From the NCBI RefSeq assembly GCF_016765675.1, contig NZ_JAESWB010000278.1, forward strand, positions 1-64,000: a DNA stretch of 64,000 bases, written 5' to 3'. The notes beneath the pieces are model-generated. The model did no database searches and was not told where the DNA came from. It was given only the letters and a program-made list of their open reading frames with translations. Below, piece by piece: positions 45,467 through 54,768 of this stretch. Made by a program: the position numbers and the translations under genes. The DNA comes from Neobacillus paridis. Its GTDB lineage: Bacteria; Bacillota; Bacilli; Bacillales; Cytobacillaceae. Positions within the stretch are counted from its first letter, which is position 1. Each line of letters opens with the position of its first letter.

Positions 45467-46378
45467 TTAACGATGTTCCTGATAAACATTTGCTTTCGTA
45501 ATTTCTTTAATTAGAGCAATTTCTTCAGCCGTTAACGGCTGGCTCCTCACCGCTGCAGCATTTTGCCGGATTTGCGCAACACTGCTGGCACCAGCGACAA
45601 CAGAGGTGACGGCCGGGTCAGCCAAATTATATTGTAAGGCAACCTCTGTCAACGATCTGGATGTCGCGACCCTTTTCTTTAATAATGGTAAGACTTCGCT
45701 TAATTCTTCATAGCTGTAATCCAAAAATCCTTTGTCTACCGCCTTTTCCAACAGCCTGTCAGTCAATAGTCCCTTCGCAAGCGGACCGCGGGTCACCACG
45801 CTGATGCCATGTTCAGCCAAAAGCGGTAATGTTTCCTCTTCAGGACGGCGGTCCAGGATGCTATACTGCATCATGACCGAGACAATATTTGATTTCTCTA
45901 CATATTCCCTAATAACATTCGGCCGAATCGAAGAAATGCCGTAATAGCGGATAAACCCTTCTGCCTTTAATTCCTCAAACGCTTCAATTGTTTCGTCTAT
46001 GGGATCGTGAATGGTGCCGCCGTGCAGCTGATACAAATCAATATAATCAGTTCCCAGCCGCTTCAAGCTGTTTTTTACCGCTTCTTTTATATATACTTTG
46101 GAAGGATCCCATGTCCAGCCGCTTTTGTCCGCTTTCCAGCGGTTGCCGGCCTTTGTGGCAATGATGACATTTTCCCGGACATGCTTTAATGCTTTTCCAA
46201 CGATCTTTTCATTTTCGCCAAAATCATATAAGTCCGCCGTGTCAAAATAATTGATGCCTTCGTCAAGGGCTGCTTCAATGATTTCGCGGGCTGCCTTTTC
46301 TTCTGTCCCAAGCGACATGCAGCCAAGCCCTAATTCCGTCACATACAAATCAGAGTTTCCCAGCCTTCTTTTTTGCAA
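45467..46378 (-). CDS. yqkF: Aldo/keto reductase (YqkF)
   Basis: The 303-residue TIM-barrel oxidoreductase has the AKR motifs GLGCMSLG, FDTADLYDFGENE (catalytic Asp and Tyr), ATKAG with the Lys and LYQLHG with the His. The start is TTG 46378 behind CGGAGGTGG. It probably reduces aldehydes or ketones with NADPH, but the physiological substrate is unknown. It corresponds to B. subtilis yqkF. Confidence 0.88.
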   Translation of the reverse strand: MQKRRLGNSDLYVTELGLGCMSLGTEEKAAREIIEAALDEGINYFDTADLYDFGENEKIVGKALKHVRENVIIATKAGNRWKADKSGWTWDPSKVYIKEAVKNSLKRLGTDYIDLYQLHGGTIHDPIDETIEAFEELKAEGFIRYYGISSIRPNVIREYVEKSNIVSVMMQYSILDRRPEEETLPLLAEHGISVVTRGPLAKGLLTDRLLEKAVDKGFLDYSYEELSEVLPLLKKRVATSRSLTEVALQYNLADPAVTSVVAGASSVAQIRQNAAAVRSQPLTAEEIALIKEITKANVYQEHR

Positions 46379-46432
46379 AAAACCACCTCCGCCCTTTTCT
46401 ACAATTTTAGTAAAAATTAGGGCAGACTACAA

Positions 46433-46455
46433 ACAGCAAGTTTTAATCTTGCTGA
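46433..46455 (-). terminator. Terminator of mciZ
   Basis: CAGCAAG (46434-46440) and CTTGCTG (46448-46454) form a 7-bp stem that includes the mciZ stop codon. TTTGT follows on the minus strand. Confidence 0.55.
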
Positions 46456-46574
46456 ACCTTTTGCACCCAATCAGCGACGGTGGTGTATTCCCGATTATAT
46501 TCCTTTAGCTTTTGCAGCACTTCCCAGCCTTTGCCGACCAAGATAATCCCCTTCTCATGAACATACAGCTTCAT
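46443..46574 (-). CDS. mciZ: MciZ-like FtsZ inhibitor peptide
   Basis: A 43-residue frame from ATG 46574 starts MKLYVHEKGIILVGKGWEVL and continues with QKLKEY and VADWVQK. It matches B. subtilis MciZ in length, in the KG..LVGK.WE..KLKEY pattern and in position beside yqkF and nudF. MciZ caps FtsZ filaments in the mother cell during sporulation and blocks Z-ring assembly. The ribosome site is GGGAGGGGGAT. The homology is by eye but the match is extensive. Confidence 0.85.
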   Translation of the reverse strand: MKLYVHEKGIILVGKGWEVLQKLKEYNREYTTVADWVQKVQQD

Positions 46575-46646
46575 CCCATCCCCCTCCCAATAAAGTATGG
46601 TAAAATGTATGACGGGAAGTACGGAATAGAACAGGAGTTGACAAGT

Positions 46647-47201
46647 ATGAACAATTTAGAGGAAAAAACACTCCACAGCGAGGAAATATATTCAGGGAAA
46701 ATCATCACTCTCGAACTGCACGAAGTCGAGCTGCCTAACGGCAAACAATCCAAACGGGAAATTGTGAAACATCCGGGAGCAGTCGCTATTATCGCTTTAA
46801 CTGAGGATAATAAAATGGTAATGGTGGAACAATACCGTAAAGCGTTAGAAAGAACGATTGTTGAAATCCCTGCCGGCAAGCTGGAAAAAGGCGAAGAACC
46901 GGCAAGCTGTGCCCGCCGTGAATTAGAGGAGGAGACCGGCTATGTCTGTGAATCTTTAGAGCTCATCAGCTCTTTTTATACATCGCCTGGCTTTTCTGAC
47001 GAAATCATCCATGTATTTTTAGCAACAGGTCTGACAAAGAAAGAAAACGCCGCTGCCATGGATGAGGATGAGTTTGTCAATTTGGAGGAATTGACTCTCA
47101 AAGAAGCGTTACAATATGTCAAAGAACAAAAAATTTATGATGCCAAGACAATCTACGCAGTCCAATACTTACAATTACAAGAGGCGTTGACAACTAAATG
47201 A
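46647..47201 (+). CDS. nudF: ADP-ribose pyrophosphatase NudF (Nudix)
   Basis: NudF hydrolyses ADP-ribose to AMP and ribose-5-phosphate. From ATG 46647 the product is 184 residues. The Nudix box is complete: a Gly in GKLEKGEEP, then RRELEEETGYV with the metal-binding Glu residues. It is preceded by VMVEQYRKALERTIVEIPAG. The frame is open upstream to 46512, but AGGAG lies just before ATG 46647. The stop overlaps the next start in ATGA. Confidence 0.93.
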   Translation: MNNLEEKTLHSEEIYSGKIITLELHEVELPNGKQSKREIVKHPGAVAIIALTEDNKMVMVEQYRKALERTIVEIPAGKLEKGEEPASCARRELEEETGYVCESLELISSFYTSPGFSDEIIHVFLATGLTKKENAAAMDEDEFVNLEELTLKEALQYVKEQKIYDAKTIYAVQYLQLQEALTTK

Positions 47202-48364
47202 ATCGCTATTATGTAGATTTACATATTCACATCGGTAGAACGTGGACGGGCAAGCCGGTGAAAATTACCGGAGCCAAGTCTCTCACGTTTACCAACATCA
47301 TTGAACATGCACGAAACGTAAAAGGGCTTAATATGGTCGGAATTATCGACAGTCATTCGCCGGAAGTCATTCTTGAAATGGAAAGCTTAATTGAAAGCGG
47401 GAAAATTTACGAGCATCCCGATGGCGGTCTTGTTTTTGGAGATTTAACCATCATCTCCGGTTCAGAATTAGAAATTTATGACGAAGGGACTAACGGCCCG
47501 ATCCATCTACTTTGTTTTATGCCCAATCTATCGGCTATGAAGGAATTCTCAAATTGGCTTTCCGGCCATTTGAAGAATATCCAGCTTAGCTCCCAGCGTG
47601 TTTATATAACGGGTCTTGTTTTACAAAAGAAGGTCAAAGAGATGGGCGGCATCTTTATACCAGCCCATGTATTCACTCCATTTAAAAGTTTATATGGGAA
47701 AGGTGTAAATCGTTCTCTCGCGGAAGTGCTTGATCCCGAACTGATCGATGGGATTGAACTGGGCTTGAGTTCCGATACGAAGATGGCCGACCAAATCGGT
47801 GAAATCCATCCATACACTTTTGTGACGAATTCTGATGCTCATTCGTTGGCGAAGATCGCAAGGGAATATCAAGTAATCGCCATGAAGGAGCCGACATTTA
47901 CTGAATTGGGAAAAGCATTGAGAGGGGAAGACGGAAGAAAAATTATCGCCAATTATGGTCTTGATCCTTTGCTCGGTAAATACCATAAGACTGTTTGCGC
48001 TCACTGCTTTCATCCTGCTTACGAAGAAGATCAAGTATGTCAATATTGTGGCAGTAAAAAAATTATAAAAGGGGTGGCCGATCGGATTCTTGAATTGAAG
48101 ACAGCTGACACCAGCCCATTATCAAGGCCGCCCTATGTTCATCAAGTACCGCTGGAATTTATCCCCGGTCTGGGGCCGCGGCTGCTGGAAAAATTGGTCG
48201 ATCATTTTGGCAGCGAAATGGCTATTTTGCATGAAGTTCCACATGATGCTTTGCTGGAAGTAGTGCCTGAAAAAATTGCTGATCTTATTTTGAAAGCAAG
48301 AGAAGGAAACGTCACCTTGGCGGCAGGCGGCGGTGGCAAATACGGAAAAATTGCCGAACCATAA
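47198..48364 (+). CDS. Endonuclease Q-like PHP-domain protein (TIGR00375 family)
   Basis: The 388-residue protein begins with a PHP metal site (YVDLHIHIGRTW, IIDSHSPE, PAHVFTPF, TNSDAHS). A four-Cys zinc ribbon (CAHC and CQYCG, about 267-288) and a C-terminal helix-hairpin-helix (FIPGLGPRLLEKLVDHFG) follow. This order matches endonuclease Q, which nicks DNA 5' to deaminated bases such as uracil and hypoxanthine. It is coupled to nudF by a 4-bp overlap. Assignment as an active EndoQ is by domain architecture only. Confidence 0.8.
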   Translation: MNRYYVDLHIHIGRTWTGKPVKITGAKSLTFTNIIEHARNVKGLNMVGIIDSHSPEVILEMESLIESGKIYEHPDGGLVFGDLTIISGSELEIYDEGTNGPIHLLCFMPNLSAMKEFSNWLSGHLKNIQLSSQRVYITGLVLQKKVKEMGGIFIPAHVFTPFKSLYGKGVNRSLAEVLDPELIDGIELGLSSDTKMADQIGEIHPYTFVTNSDAHSLAKIAREYQVIAMKEPTFTELGKALRGEDGRKIIANYGLDPLLGKYHKTVCAHCFHPAYEEDQVCQYCGSKKIIKGVADRILELKTADTSPLSRPPYVHQVPLEFIPGLGPRLLEKLVDHFGSEMAILHEVPHDALLEVVPEKIADLILKAREGNVTLAAGGGGKYGKIAEP

Positions 48365-48370
48365 GGAATC

Positions 48371-48399
48371 AAACCCGACAGTGAAAGCTGCCGGGTTTT
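48371..48399 (+). terminator. Terminator after the EndoQ-like gene
   Basis: AACCCG pairs with CGGGTT (48372-48397) with an inner CAG/CTG, followed by TT. Confidence 0.7.
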
Positions 48400-48446
48400 C
48401 ATTTATACAGAATCTATCAAAATTAATCATAGACTTGCTAGACTGG

Positions 48447-48459
48447 CATAGACTGTAGT
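48447..48459 (+). promoter_or_regulatory. CATAGACTGTAGT, possible SigE-type -10 of spoIIM
   Basis: CATAGACT resembles the SigE -10 pattern CATACANT, and spoIIM is SigE-dependent in B. subtilis. The same 13-mer lies at 60442-60454 before lysA. Confidence 0.35.
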
Positions 48460-48489
48460 AATCGATTGAAAATGTAGGAGGAACTAGAG

Positions 48490-49128
48490 ATGAAAAAACG
48501 ATTATACCAGTCCGTTATCGCCAGTTATTTCCGCGAACATTCCTCAATTTTCTTATTTATTGTTGTGTTATTTTTAATGGGTGTGATTTTTGGTGCCATC
48601 GTAGTCAATAGTATGAGCTTTACCCAGAAAGAAAACCTATTTTATTATTTATCGCAATTTTTTGGCGAAGTTTCAGATGGGAAAGTAGCCGAGGAAAACG
48701 ACTTGTTTATCCAAAGTTTTTTTCACAATAGTAAATTTATCGGGCTGATCTGGATTCTCGGAATTTCGATTATTGGTCTTCCGGTGATTCTCATTCTATT
48801 ATTTGTAAAAGGAATGGTTGTCGGTTTTACCGTCGGTTTTCTTGTCAGCCAAATGGGGTGGAAGGGATTTATGCTTGCGGTAGTTTCCATCTTGCCGCAA
48901 AACTTGATTATCATTCCTATTTTTATTATTATGGCATCATTATCAGTGATCATTTCATTAAAGATGATTAAAAAGCAATTTATGAAGAAATTTGCCCAGC
49001 CCGTATTACCCTTATTCAAGGGGTATATTTTTGCTTTAATTGCAGCGGTCATCCTCATTTCGGCAGCTTCCGGAATTGAGGCTTATTTATCCCCTTGGCT
49101 CATGAAAACAGTCATAAGCTCAATTTGA
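48490..49128 (+). CDS. spoIIM: Stage II sporulation protein M
   Basis: SpoIIM is a mother-cell membrane protein of the SpoIID-SpoIIP-SpoIIM engulfment complex that degrades septal peptidoglycan. The 212-residue product has about five transmembrane segments. It has the family pattern ending in a YIFALIAAVILISAASGIEAY helix. ATG 48490 follows TAGGAGGAACTAGAG. It lies between the EndoQ-like gene and fur, as in many Bacillus. Confidence 0.93.
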   Translation: MKKRLYQSVIASYFREHSSIFLFIVVLFLMGVIFGAIVVNSMSFTQKENLFYYLSQFFGEVSDGKVAEENDLFIQSFFHNSKFIGLIWILGISIIGLPVILILLFVKGMVVGFTVGFLVSQMGWKGFMLAVVSILPQNLIIIPIFIIMASLSVIISLKMIKKQFMKKFAQPVLPLFKGYIFALIAAVILISAASGIEAYLSPWLMKTVISSI

Positions 49129-49184
49129 TTAAAATAATTATTAAATGATAATTAATATATAATGTTATTTATAATAATTTTATT

Positions 49185-49220
49185 TTGACACCACCCTTCC
49201 ATCTGTTATAATGAGAATTA
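49185..49220 (+). promoter_or_regulatory. fur promoter with PerR-box-like sequence
   Basis: TTGACA (49185-49190), 16 bp and TATAAT (49207-49212). TTATAATGAGAATTA (49206-49220) covers the -10 and matches the PerR/Fur-type inverted repeat well in its left half and 4 of 7 in its right half. Confidence 0.6.
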
Positions 49221-49241
49221 ACAGTGGGGAGGGACGTCAGA

Positions 49242-49703
49242 ATGGAAACAAGACTTGAACGAATTAAAAAACAACTGCATTCAGCCAGTTATAAACTCAC
49301 ACCTCAGCGCGAAGCGACCGTAAAAGTTTTACTAGAAAATGAAGAGGATCATTTAAGTGCAGAAGATGTGTACCTCCTCGTGAAGGAAAAATCGCCTGAA
49401 ATTGGTTTGGCAACTGTTTATCGAACTTTGGAATTATTAACGGAATTGAAAATAGTAGATAAAATAAATTTTGGCGATGGCGTATCCCGTTACGATCTGC
49501 GGCAGGAAGGCGCAGCCCATTTTCATCATCATCTTGTCTGTATTGAGTGTGGGGCTGTTGATGAAATTCAGGAGGATTTGTTGGAAGATGTCGAAGCGAT
49601 TGTAGAACGCAAGTGGAATTTTAAAATAAAAGATCACCGTCTTACCTTCCATGGCATTTGTCATCGCTGCCAGGATAAAGTGAACGGAGACCATATCGAG
49701 TAA
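49242..49703 (+). CDS. fur: Ferric uptake regulator Fur
   Basis: Fur represses iron-uptake genes when bound to Fe(II). From ATG 49242 the product is 153 residues. It has the winged-helix region TPQREATVKVLL and ATVYRTLELL, the metal-site cluster AHFHHHLVCIECG and a C-terminal Cys pair in GICHRCQD for structural zinc. The frame is open from GTG 49224, but GGGGAGGG precedes ATG 49242. Its position before yqzK-xerD supports Fur rather than PerR or Zur. Confidence 0.94.
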   Translation: METRLERIKKQLHSASYKLTPQREATVKVLLENEEDHLSAEDVYLLVKEKSPEIGLATVYRTLELLTELKIVDKINFGDGVSRYDLRQEGAAHFHHHLVCIECGAVDEIQEDLLEDVEAIVERKWNFKIKDHRLTFHGICHRCQDKVNGDHIE

Positions 49704-49708
49704 TTCAA

Positions 49709-49733
49709 GGCCTTTTTTAAAAGGTCTTTTTTT
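49709..49733 (+). terminator. Terminator after fur
   Basis: AAGGCCTTTT and AAAAGGTCTT form a stem with wobble pairs and a very short loop, followed by a T7 run. Confidence 0.6.
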
Positions 49734-49873
49734 AGCTTTTGTTATAATCCTATTTAATTAGGTATAAATCTTGTCCATTTTGGCATACCTTTTTACTAGG
49801 AAACAAATGCCGTATGGGGACAGATATCAATGGCAGAGTTTTTCTGATTAAATAGGAGTTTGGGGGAAATAAG

Positions 49874-50101
49874 ATGATTTCCTTTATCAAGGCTATCCTG
49901 CAAACCTTTAAGGTTTTTCTCATCTTCACGGGATGCACGATTCTTTTTTATTATGGTATCATGTGGATATCTGAAGAATATCAAAACTATCATCGCTATG
50001 ATGAGCCGGAAGGGACAGCACTAAAAGTTTCCAATCCGGTAAAAGAGGATAATTCTACCTGGTACGATCGGTTAATGTTGTTTTATTTAAATGGGGAGTA
50101 G
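49874..50101 (+). CDS. yqzK: DUF4227 membrane protein, YqzK-like
   Basis: The 75-residue protein has one N-terminal transmembrane segment (about 8-32) followed by a polar tail ending [13 protein letters not shown]. It matches the YqzK/DUF4227 family found immediately upstream of xerD in Bacillus. Function is unknown. It is translationally close to xerD (4-bp gap). Confidence 0.8.
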   Translation: MISFIKAILQTFKVFLIFTGCTILFYYGIMWISEEYQNYHRYDEPEGTALKVSNPVKEDNSTWYDRLMLFYLNGE

Positions 50102-50105
50102 GGCG

Positions 50106-50999
50106 ATGGAAGCACAAATACAACGTTTTTTACATTTTTTAATTGCCGAAAAAGGCTTGGCGCAAAATACCATTTCATCTTATGAGCGTGACCTGAAAAG
50201 CTATCTTCATTATTTAAAAGAGGTGGAATTAACAGCGAGCTTAAATGAAATCCAGCGGGTACATATCGTTCATTTTCTAAAATATTTAAAAGAGCAGGGG
50301 AAATCTCCCAAAACACTAGCAAGGCATATAGCTTCAATCAGGGCCTTTCATCAATTTTTACTGAGGGAGAAAATGGCGGAACAGGATCCGACGGTTCAAC
50401 TTGAAATACCCAGGTCAGAAAAGACGCTGCCCAAGGTATTAAGCGTACAGGAAGTGGAGACGTTATTGGATACCCCCAAACCGCATGACCATTATGGGTT
50501 AAGAGATAAAGCGATGCTGGAGCTTCTTTACGCCACCGGAATCAGAGTGAGCGAATTAATCGGCATGAATATTCATGATGTTCATATACCAATGGGCTTT
50601 GTCCATTTTATTGGCAAGGGTAATAAGGAAAGGATTCTTCCGATTGGGGGGATAGCGGCCAAGGCCATTCAGCAGTATTTAGATGCTGGCAGGCCGTTAT
50701 TTAACACAAAACATCATGATGATCAGGCGCTGTTTTTAAATCATCAGGGAAAGCGTTTATCAAGGCAGGGCTTTTGGAAAATATTAAAGAAATTGGCACA
50801 GGAAGCAGGGATAGATAAAGAATTGACACCGCACACCCTCAGGCACTCTTTTGCCACACATTTATTAGAAAACGGTGCGGATTTACGGGCAGTACAGGAA
50901 ATGCTGGGTCATGCTGATATTTCCTCAACGCAAATTTACACCAATGTAACAAAAACAAAAATAATGGATGTTTATCGTAAATTTCATCCCCGAGCTTGA
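50106..50999 (+). CDS. xerD: Site-specific tyrosine recombinase XerD
   Basis: XerD works with XerC (CodV) at dif to resolve chromosome dimers. From ATG 50106 the product is 297 residues. It has an N-terminal SAM-like core-binding domain ([15 protein letters not shown]) and the catalytic domain with Arg in [26 protein letters not shown] (His and Arg), a His in LGHADI and the nucleophile Tyr in STQIYTNV. This is the housekeeping copy by position, not a phage integrase. Confidence 0.95.
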   Translation: MEAQIQRFLHFLIAEKGLAQNTISSYERDLKSYLHYLKEVELTASLNEIQRVHIVHFLKYLKEQGKSPKTLARHIASIRAFHQFLLREKMAEQDPTVQLEIPRSEKTLPKVLSVQEVETLLDTPKPHDHYGLRDKAMLELLYATGIRVSELIGMNIHDVHIPMGFVHFIGKGNKERILPIGGIAAKAIQQYLDAGRPLFNTKHHDDQALFLNHQGKRLSRQGFWKILKKLAQEAGIDKELTPHTLRHSFATHLLENGADLRAVQEMLGHADISSTQIYTNVTKTKIMDVYRKFHPRA

Positions 51000-51036
51000 T
51001 AGAATAGAAGTTTAGGAAAAAATGGGAAAAGAGTTC

Positions 51037-51067
51037 AAAAAGCTGCCAAAAATGAGGCAGCTTTTTT
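51037..51067 (+). terminator. Terminator after xerD
   Basis: AAAAAGCTGCC pairs with GGCAGCTTTTTT around an 8-base loop. Confidence 0.9.
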
Positions 51068-51101
51068 CTTGTAATTTTACCACCATTTAGTACAATAAAG
51101 A

Positions 51102-51117
51102 TGTCAGACTTCTGACA
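51102..51117. promoter_or_regulatory. Perfect operator-like palindrome upstream of deoB
   Basis: TGTCAGA-CT-TCTGACA has 7-bp perfect arms and a 2-bp centre, typical of a dimeric repressor site such as GntR-family operators. The regulator is unknown. Confidence 0.45.
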
Positions 51118-51185
51118 ATTAATCAGTTTTATTGGTTAAATCGTCCTATAAAGGGAATCATATGATTTGCATTGTTGCGATTTTC

Positions 51186-51199
51186 TGCAAACGTTATCA
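51186..51199. promoter_or_regulatory. cre site upstream of deoB
   Basis: TGCAAACGTTATCA fits the catabolite-responsive consensus TGNAANCGNWNNCA. It lies 65 bp before deoB and would place nucleoside use under CcpA control. Confidence 0.6.
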
Positions 51200-51263
51200 A
51201 AGGATTCAGAAACTAGTTCTGGAATCTGGGGTACCTTAACAGCATGGAAAAGGAGGAAAAAGA

Positions 51264-52448
51264 ATGACGTTGGATACATACAAACGTATTTTTATCATTG
51301 TAATGGATTCAGTTGGAATAGGTGAAGCACCGGATGCTGAAAAGTTTGGCGATCAAGGGGCGGATACACTTGGCCATATCGCGGAACAAATGAATGGTCT
51401 GCATATGCCAAACATGGGTAAGCTTGGTTTAAGTAATATCCGTGAATTAAAGGGAATTGAAAAGGCAGAGAAGCCGTTAGCTTTTTATACAAAAATGAGG
51501 GAAGCCTCAAACGGAAAGGACACGATGACCGGGCATTGGGAAATCATGGGGTTAAATATTAAAACTCCGTTTCAAGTCTTTCCGGAAGGATTCCCGGAGG
51601 AACTGATTTCTGAGTTGGAGGAACGAACCGGCCGTAAAGTCATCGGCAACAAACCGGCAAGCGGTACGGCAATTATTGATGAGCTTGGTGAAGAGCATAT
51701 GAAAACCGGGGCAATGATTGTTTATACATCGGCTGACTCCGTACTGCAGATTGCAGCTCATGAAGAAATCATTCCGCTTGATGAGCTGTATCATATTTGT
51801 AAAATAGCTAGGGAGTTGACGCTTGATGAGAAATATATGGTAGGACGGGTCATCGCCCGGCCGTTTATCGGAAAGCCCGGCAGTTTTACCCGTACACCAA
51901 ACCGTCATGATTATGCTTTAAAACCATTTGACCGGACTGTCATGAGTGAGCTTAAGGATGCTGGGTTTGACGTAATTGCAATCGGAAAAATTTCTGATAT
52001 ATATGATGGGGAAGGCGTAACGAAGGCACTGCGAACCGTCTCAAATATGGATGGCATGGATAAGCTTCTTGAGACCTTTAAAATGGATTTTACCGGCATC
52101 AGCTTTTTAAACTTAGTTGATTTTGATGCCTTATATGGGCACCGCCGCGATCCGCAAGGCTATGGGAAAGCCCTGGAGGAATACGATTCCCGGCTGACGG
52201 AAGTTATTGCTGAAATGAAGCCGGATGACTTGTTAATGATTACGGCTGATCATGGGAATGACCCGACGGCACCCGGTACTGACCATACACGTGAATATGT
52301 GCCGCTGCTTGTGTATTCCAAACGAATGACGGAAGGAAAAGAATTGCCTCTCCGGGAAACATTTGCAGATCTGGGGGCAACAGTTGCGGAGAACTTCCAG
52401 GTAAAAATGCCGAAGTACGGCAAAAGCTTTTTAAAAGAATTAAAATAA
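51264..52448 (+). CDS. deoB: Phosphopentomutase
   Basis: DeoB interconverts (deoxy)ribose-1- and 5-phosphates in nucleoside breakdown. The 394-residue alkaline-phosphatase-superfamily enzyme has [15 protein letters not shown] (metal site), [10 protein letters not shown] with the phosphorylated Thr, and [10 protein letters not shown] and [10 protein letters not shown] with metal ligands. ATG 51264 follows AAAAGGAGG. It heads deoB-punA-pdp, which together convert nucleosides to pentose-5-phosphate. Confidence 0.96.
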   Translation: MTLDTYKRIFIIVMDSVGIGEAPDAEKFGDQGADTLGHIAEQMNGLHMPNMGKLGLSNIRELKGIEKAEKPLAFYTKMREASNGKDTMTGHWEIMGLNIKTPFQVFPEGFPEELISELEERTGRKVIGNKPASGTAIIDELGEEHMKTGAMIVYTSADSVLQIAAHEEIIPLDELYHICKIARELTLDEKYMVGRVIARPFIGKPGSFTRTPNRHDYALKPFDRTVMSELKDAGFDVIAIGKISDIYDGEGVTKALRTVSNMDGMDKLLETFKMDFTGISFLNLVDFDALYGHRRDPQGYGKALEEYDSRLTEVIAEMKPDDLLMITADHGNDPTAPGTDHTREYVPLLVYSKRMTEGKELPLRETFADLGATVAENFQVKMPKYGKSFLKELK

Positions 52449-52484
52449 TATTATATTTTTTGGATTGGGTTACAAGGGGGGAAC

Positions 52485-53306
52485 ATGATGAAGTTTGAAA
52501 GTATTGAAAAGACAGCGGGCTTTTTAAAACAAAAATATCCTACTGCACCAAAAATCGGGCTTATCTTAGGTTCAGGGCTTGGGGTGCTTGCTGATGAAAT
52601 TGAACAGCCTGTAAAAATTCCTTATCATGATATTCCTGATTTTCCGGTTTCCACTGTGGAGGGGCATGCCGGACAGCTTGTTTTTGGCGTTTTGAACGGC
52701 GTCGAGGTTGTTGCGATGCAAGGGCGTTTTCACTTCTATGAAGGCTACGATATGGAAAAGGTGACTTTCCCTGTCCGCGTTATGAAACAGCTTGGTGTCG
52801 AAATATTAATCGTTACTAATGCAGCCGGGGGAATAAATGAAAGTTTTTCACCGGGAGACTTAATGATTATTAAGGATCATATTAATAATATGGGCACCAA
52901 TCCTTTAATCGGGCCCAATGATGTAAAGCTTGGCGAACGGTTCCCGGATATGTCTGAGACCTATTCAAAAGAATTGCGGGTAATCGCCAAGGAAGTTGCC
53001 GCTCAATTAGAGATGGCCGTGAAAGAAGGCGTCTACTTTGCAAATCCAGGTCCAGTCTACGAAACTCCGGCAGAAATTCGGATGATTCGTACTCTCGGCG
53101 GTGATGCTGTAGGGATGTCGACCGTGCCGGAAGTAATCGTCGCGAGGCACAGTCGAATGAAGGTTTTAGGTATTTCTTGTATATCCAATATGGCCGCAGG
53201 GATCTTGGATCAACCGCTGGCACATGAGGAAGTTATCGAAACGACCGAAAAGGTAAAAGCAGACTTTCTTCGATATATAAAAGCAATTATTAGCAGGATT
53301 GGATAA
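52485..53306 (+). CDS. punA: Purine-nucleoside phosphorylase (PunA/PupG type)
   Basis: The enzyme phosphorolyses guanosine and inosine to base and ribose-1-phosphate. The 273-residue protein is of the trimeric type, with LILGSGLG, FPVSTVEGHAGQLVFG, MQGRFHFYEGY, VTNAAGGIN and the specificity segment MSTVPEVIVARH. ATG 52485 follows AAGGGGGG. It lies in an operon with deoB and pdp. Confidence 0.95.
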   Translation: MMKFESIEKTAGFLKQKYPTAPKIGLILGSGLGVLADEIEQPVKIPYHDIPDFPVSTVEGHAGQLVFGVLNGVEVVAMQGRFHFYEGYDMEKVTFPVRVMKQLGVEILIVTNAAGGINESFSPGDLMIIKDHINNMGTNPLIGPNDVKLGERFPDMSETYSKELRVIAKEVAAQLEMAVKEGVYFANPGPVYETPAEIRMIRTLGGDAVGMSTVPEVIVARHSRMKVLGISCISNMAAGILDQPLAHEEVIETTEKVKADFLRYIKAIISRIG

Positions 53307-53325
53307 CGTTTTGGTAAAGTGGTGA

Positions 53326-54636
53326 ATGAATATGAGAATGGTCGATTTAATTGAAAAAAAGCGCGATGGTCAAGAATTATCGACAGCAGAAATCAATTTT
53401 ATTATTAGCGGATATACAGATGGTTCGATTCCTGATTATCAGATGAGCGCACTCACAATGGCTATTGTTTTTCGTGGTATGACCGAAAGGGAGCGCGCCG
53501 ATTTAACGATGGCAATGGTAAGGTCAGGGGAGCAAATTGATTTGTCACAGATAGAAGGAATAAAAGTTGATAAGCATTCTACCGGCGGAGTTGGTGATAC
53601 AACAACTCTTGTCTTGGGGCCGCTTGTTGCAGCAGTGGGTGTTCCGATCGCCAAAATGTCCGGACGCGGCCTGGGACACACAGGCGGCACGATTGATAAA
53701 TTAGAATCGATTAAAGGCTTCCACGTGGAAATAGACAATGCTGAGTTCATCGAGCTTGTGAACAAAAATAAGATTGCCGTCATCGGGCAAAGCGGTAATT
53801 TAACACCTGCTGATAAAAAACTCTATGCACTCAGAGATGTGACAGCAACAGTTGAAAGTATTCCGCTGATTGCCAGCTCCATTATGAGCAAAAAGATCGC
53901 TGCCGGGGCCGACGCGATTGTTCTTGATGTAAAAACCGGAGCCGGCGCTTTTATGAAGACGCTGAAAGATTCACGGGAATTAGCACACGCAATGGTGAGG
54001 ATTGGAAATGCTGTCGGCCGCAAAACGATGGCAGTAATTTCTGATATGAGTCAGCCGCTTGGGTATGCGGTCGGCAATGCCCTTGAGGTAAAGGAAGCAA
54101 TTGATACCTTAAAAGGAGAAGGTCCTGCTGATTTAACCGAGCTATGTTTAACGCTTGGCAGTCATATGGTGTATTTAGCGAAGAAAGCAGCATCATTAGC
54201 GGAAGCGCGACAGGCGCTTGAGAAAGCGATCAACGACGGTTCAGCATTGGAAAAATTAAAAGTATTCTTAAGTTCTCAAGGTGGTGATGCCACGGTCGTC
54301 GACCATCCCGAGAAACTGCCGCAGGCGAAATACACCTTTGAACTTGAAGCAAAAGCAAATGGCTATGTAGCTGATATCGTCGCTGATGAGGTTGGAACAG
54401 CCGCAATGCTGCTTGGGGCCGGAAGAGCAACGAAAGATTCTGTCATTGACTTAGCCGTCGGTCTTGTGCTACGAAAGAAAATTGGCGATCAAGTGAAAAT
54501 AGGTGAATCACTCTGCACCATCTACAGCAATGCTGAAAATGTAAACGAAGTAAAGCAAAAGCTATATGAAAATATCAAGATTACTCCTGAAAAGGTAAAC
54601 CCGCCAACCCTCATTTACGAGGAAATTACAGATTAA
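53326..54636 (+). CDS. pdp: Pyrimidine-nucleoside phosphorylase
   Basis: Pdp phosphorolyses uridine and thymidine. The 436-residue product has the N-terminal helical domain ([16 protein letters not shown]) and the phosphate-site motifs [11 protein letters not shown] and the signature [16 protein letters not shown]. The C-terminal domain resembles biotinyl/lipoyl folds. The start is ATG 53326 or ATG 53332. In B. subtilis pdp is with dra-nupC; here it follows punA. A terminator ends the operon. Confidence 0.95.
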   Translation: MNMRMVDLIEKKRDGQELSTAEINFIISGYTDGSIPDYQMSALTMAIVFRGMTERERADLTMAMVRSGEQIDLSQIEGIKVDKHSTGGVGDTTTLVLGPLVAAVGVPIAKMSGRGLGHTGGTIDKLESIKGFHVEIDNAEFIELVNKNKIAVIGQSGNLTPADKKLYALRDVTATVESIPLIASSIMSKKIAAGADAIVLDVKTGAGAFMKTLKDSRELAHAMVRIGNAVGRKTMAVISDMSQPLGYAVGNALEVKEAIDTLKGEGPADLTELCLTLGSHMVYLAKKAASLAEARQALEKAINDGSALEKLKVFLSSQGGDATVVDHPEKLPQAKYTFELEAKANGYVADIVADEVGTAAMLLGAGRATKDSVIDLAVGLVLRKKIGDQVKIGESLCTIYSNAENVNEVKQKLYENIKITPEKVNPPTLIYEEITD

Positions 54637-54637
54637 A

Positions 54638-54689
54638 AGGTGTCGGGGATCATGTGAACGATCACATGACCCCTAACACCTATTTTTTT
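54638..54689 (+). terminator. Terminator of the deoB-punA-pdp operon
   Basis: AGGTGT/ACACCT, GGG/CCC and ATGTG/CACAT form an interrupted long stem, followed by TATTTTTTT. Confidence 0.88.
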
Positions 54690-54710
54690 ATTTAATTACT
54701 GGAAATGACT

Positions 54711-54738
54711 GTATAAAGTAATTAATTTTGGAAAAAAT
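54711..54738 (+). promoter_or_regulatory. SigF-type promoter of dacF
   Basis: GTATA (54711-54715), 14 bp and GGAAAAAAT (54730-54738) match the SigF pattern GYATA-N14/15-GGNNANANT. dacF is a known SigF target in B. subtilis. Confidence 0.6.
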
Positions 54739-54768
54739 GTTGGCTATAAAGAATGGAGGGTTATCTGG

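Noticed and set aside
50106-50999. Phage-type integrase signalling a mobile element
   Set aside because: Sequence motifs and the fur-yqzK-xerD-deoB order identify the housekeeping recombinase XerD; there are no phage genes around it.
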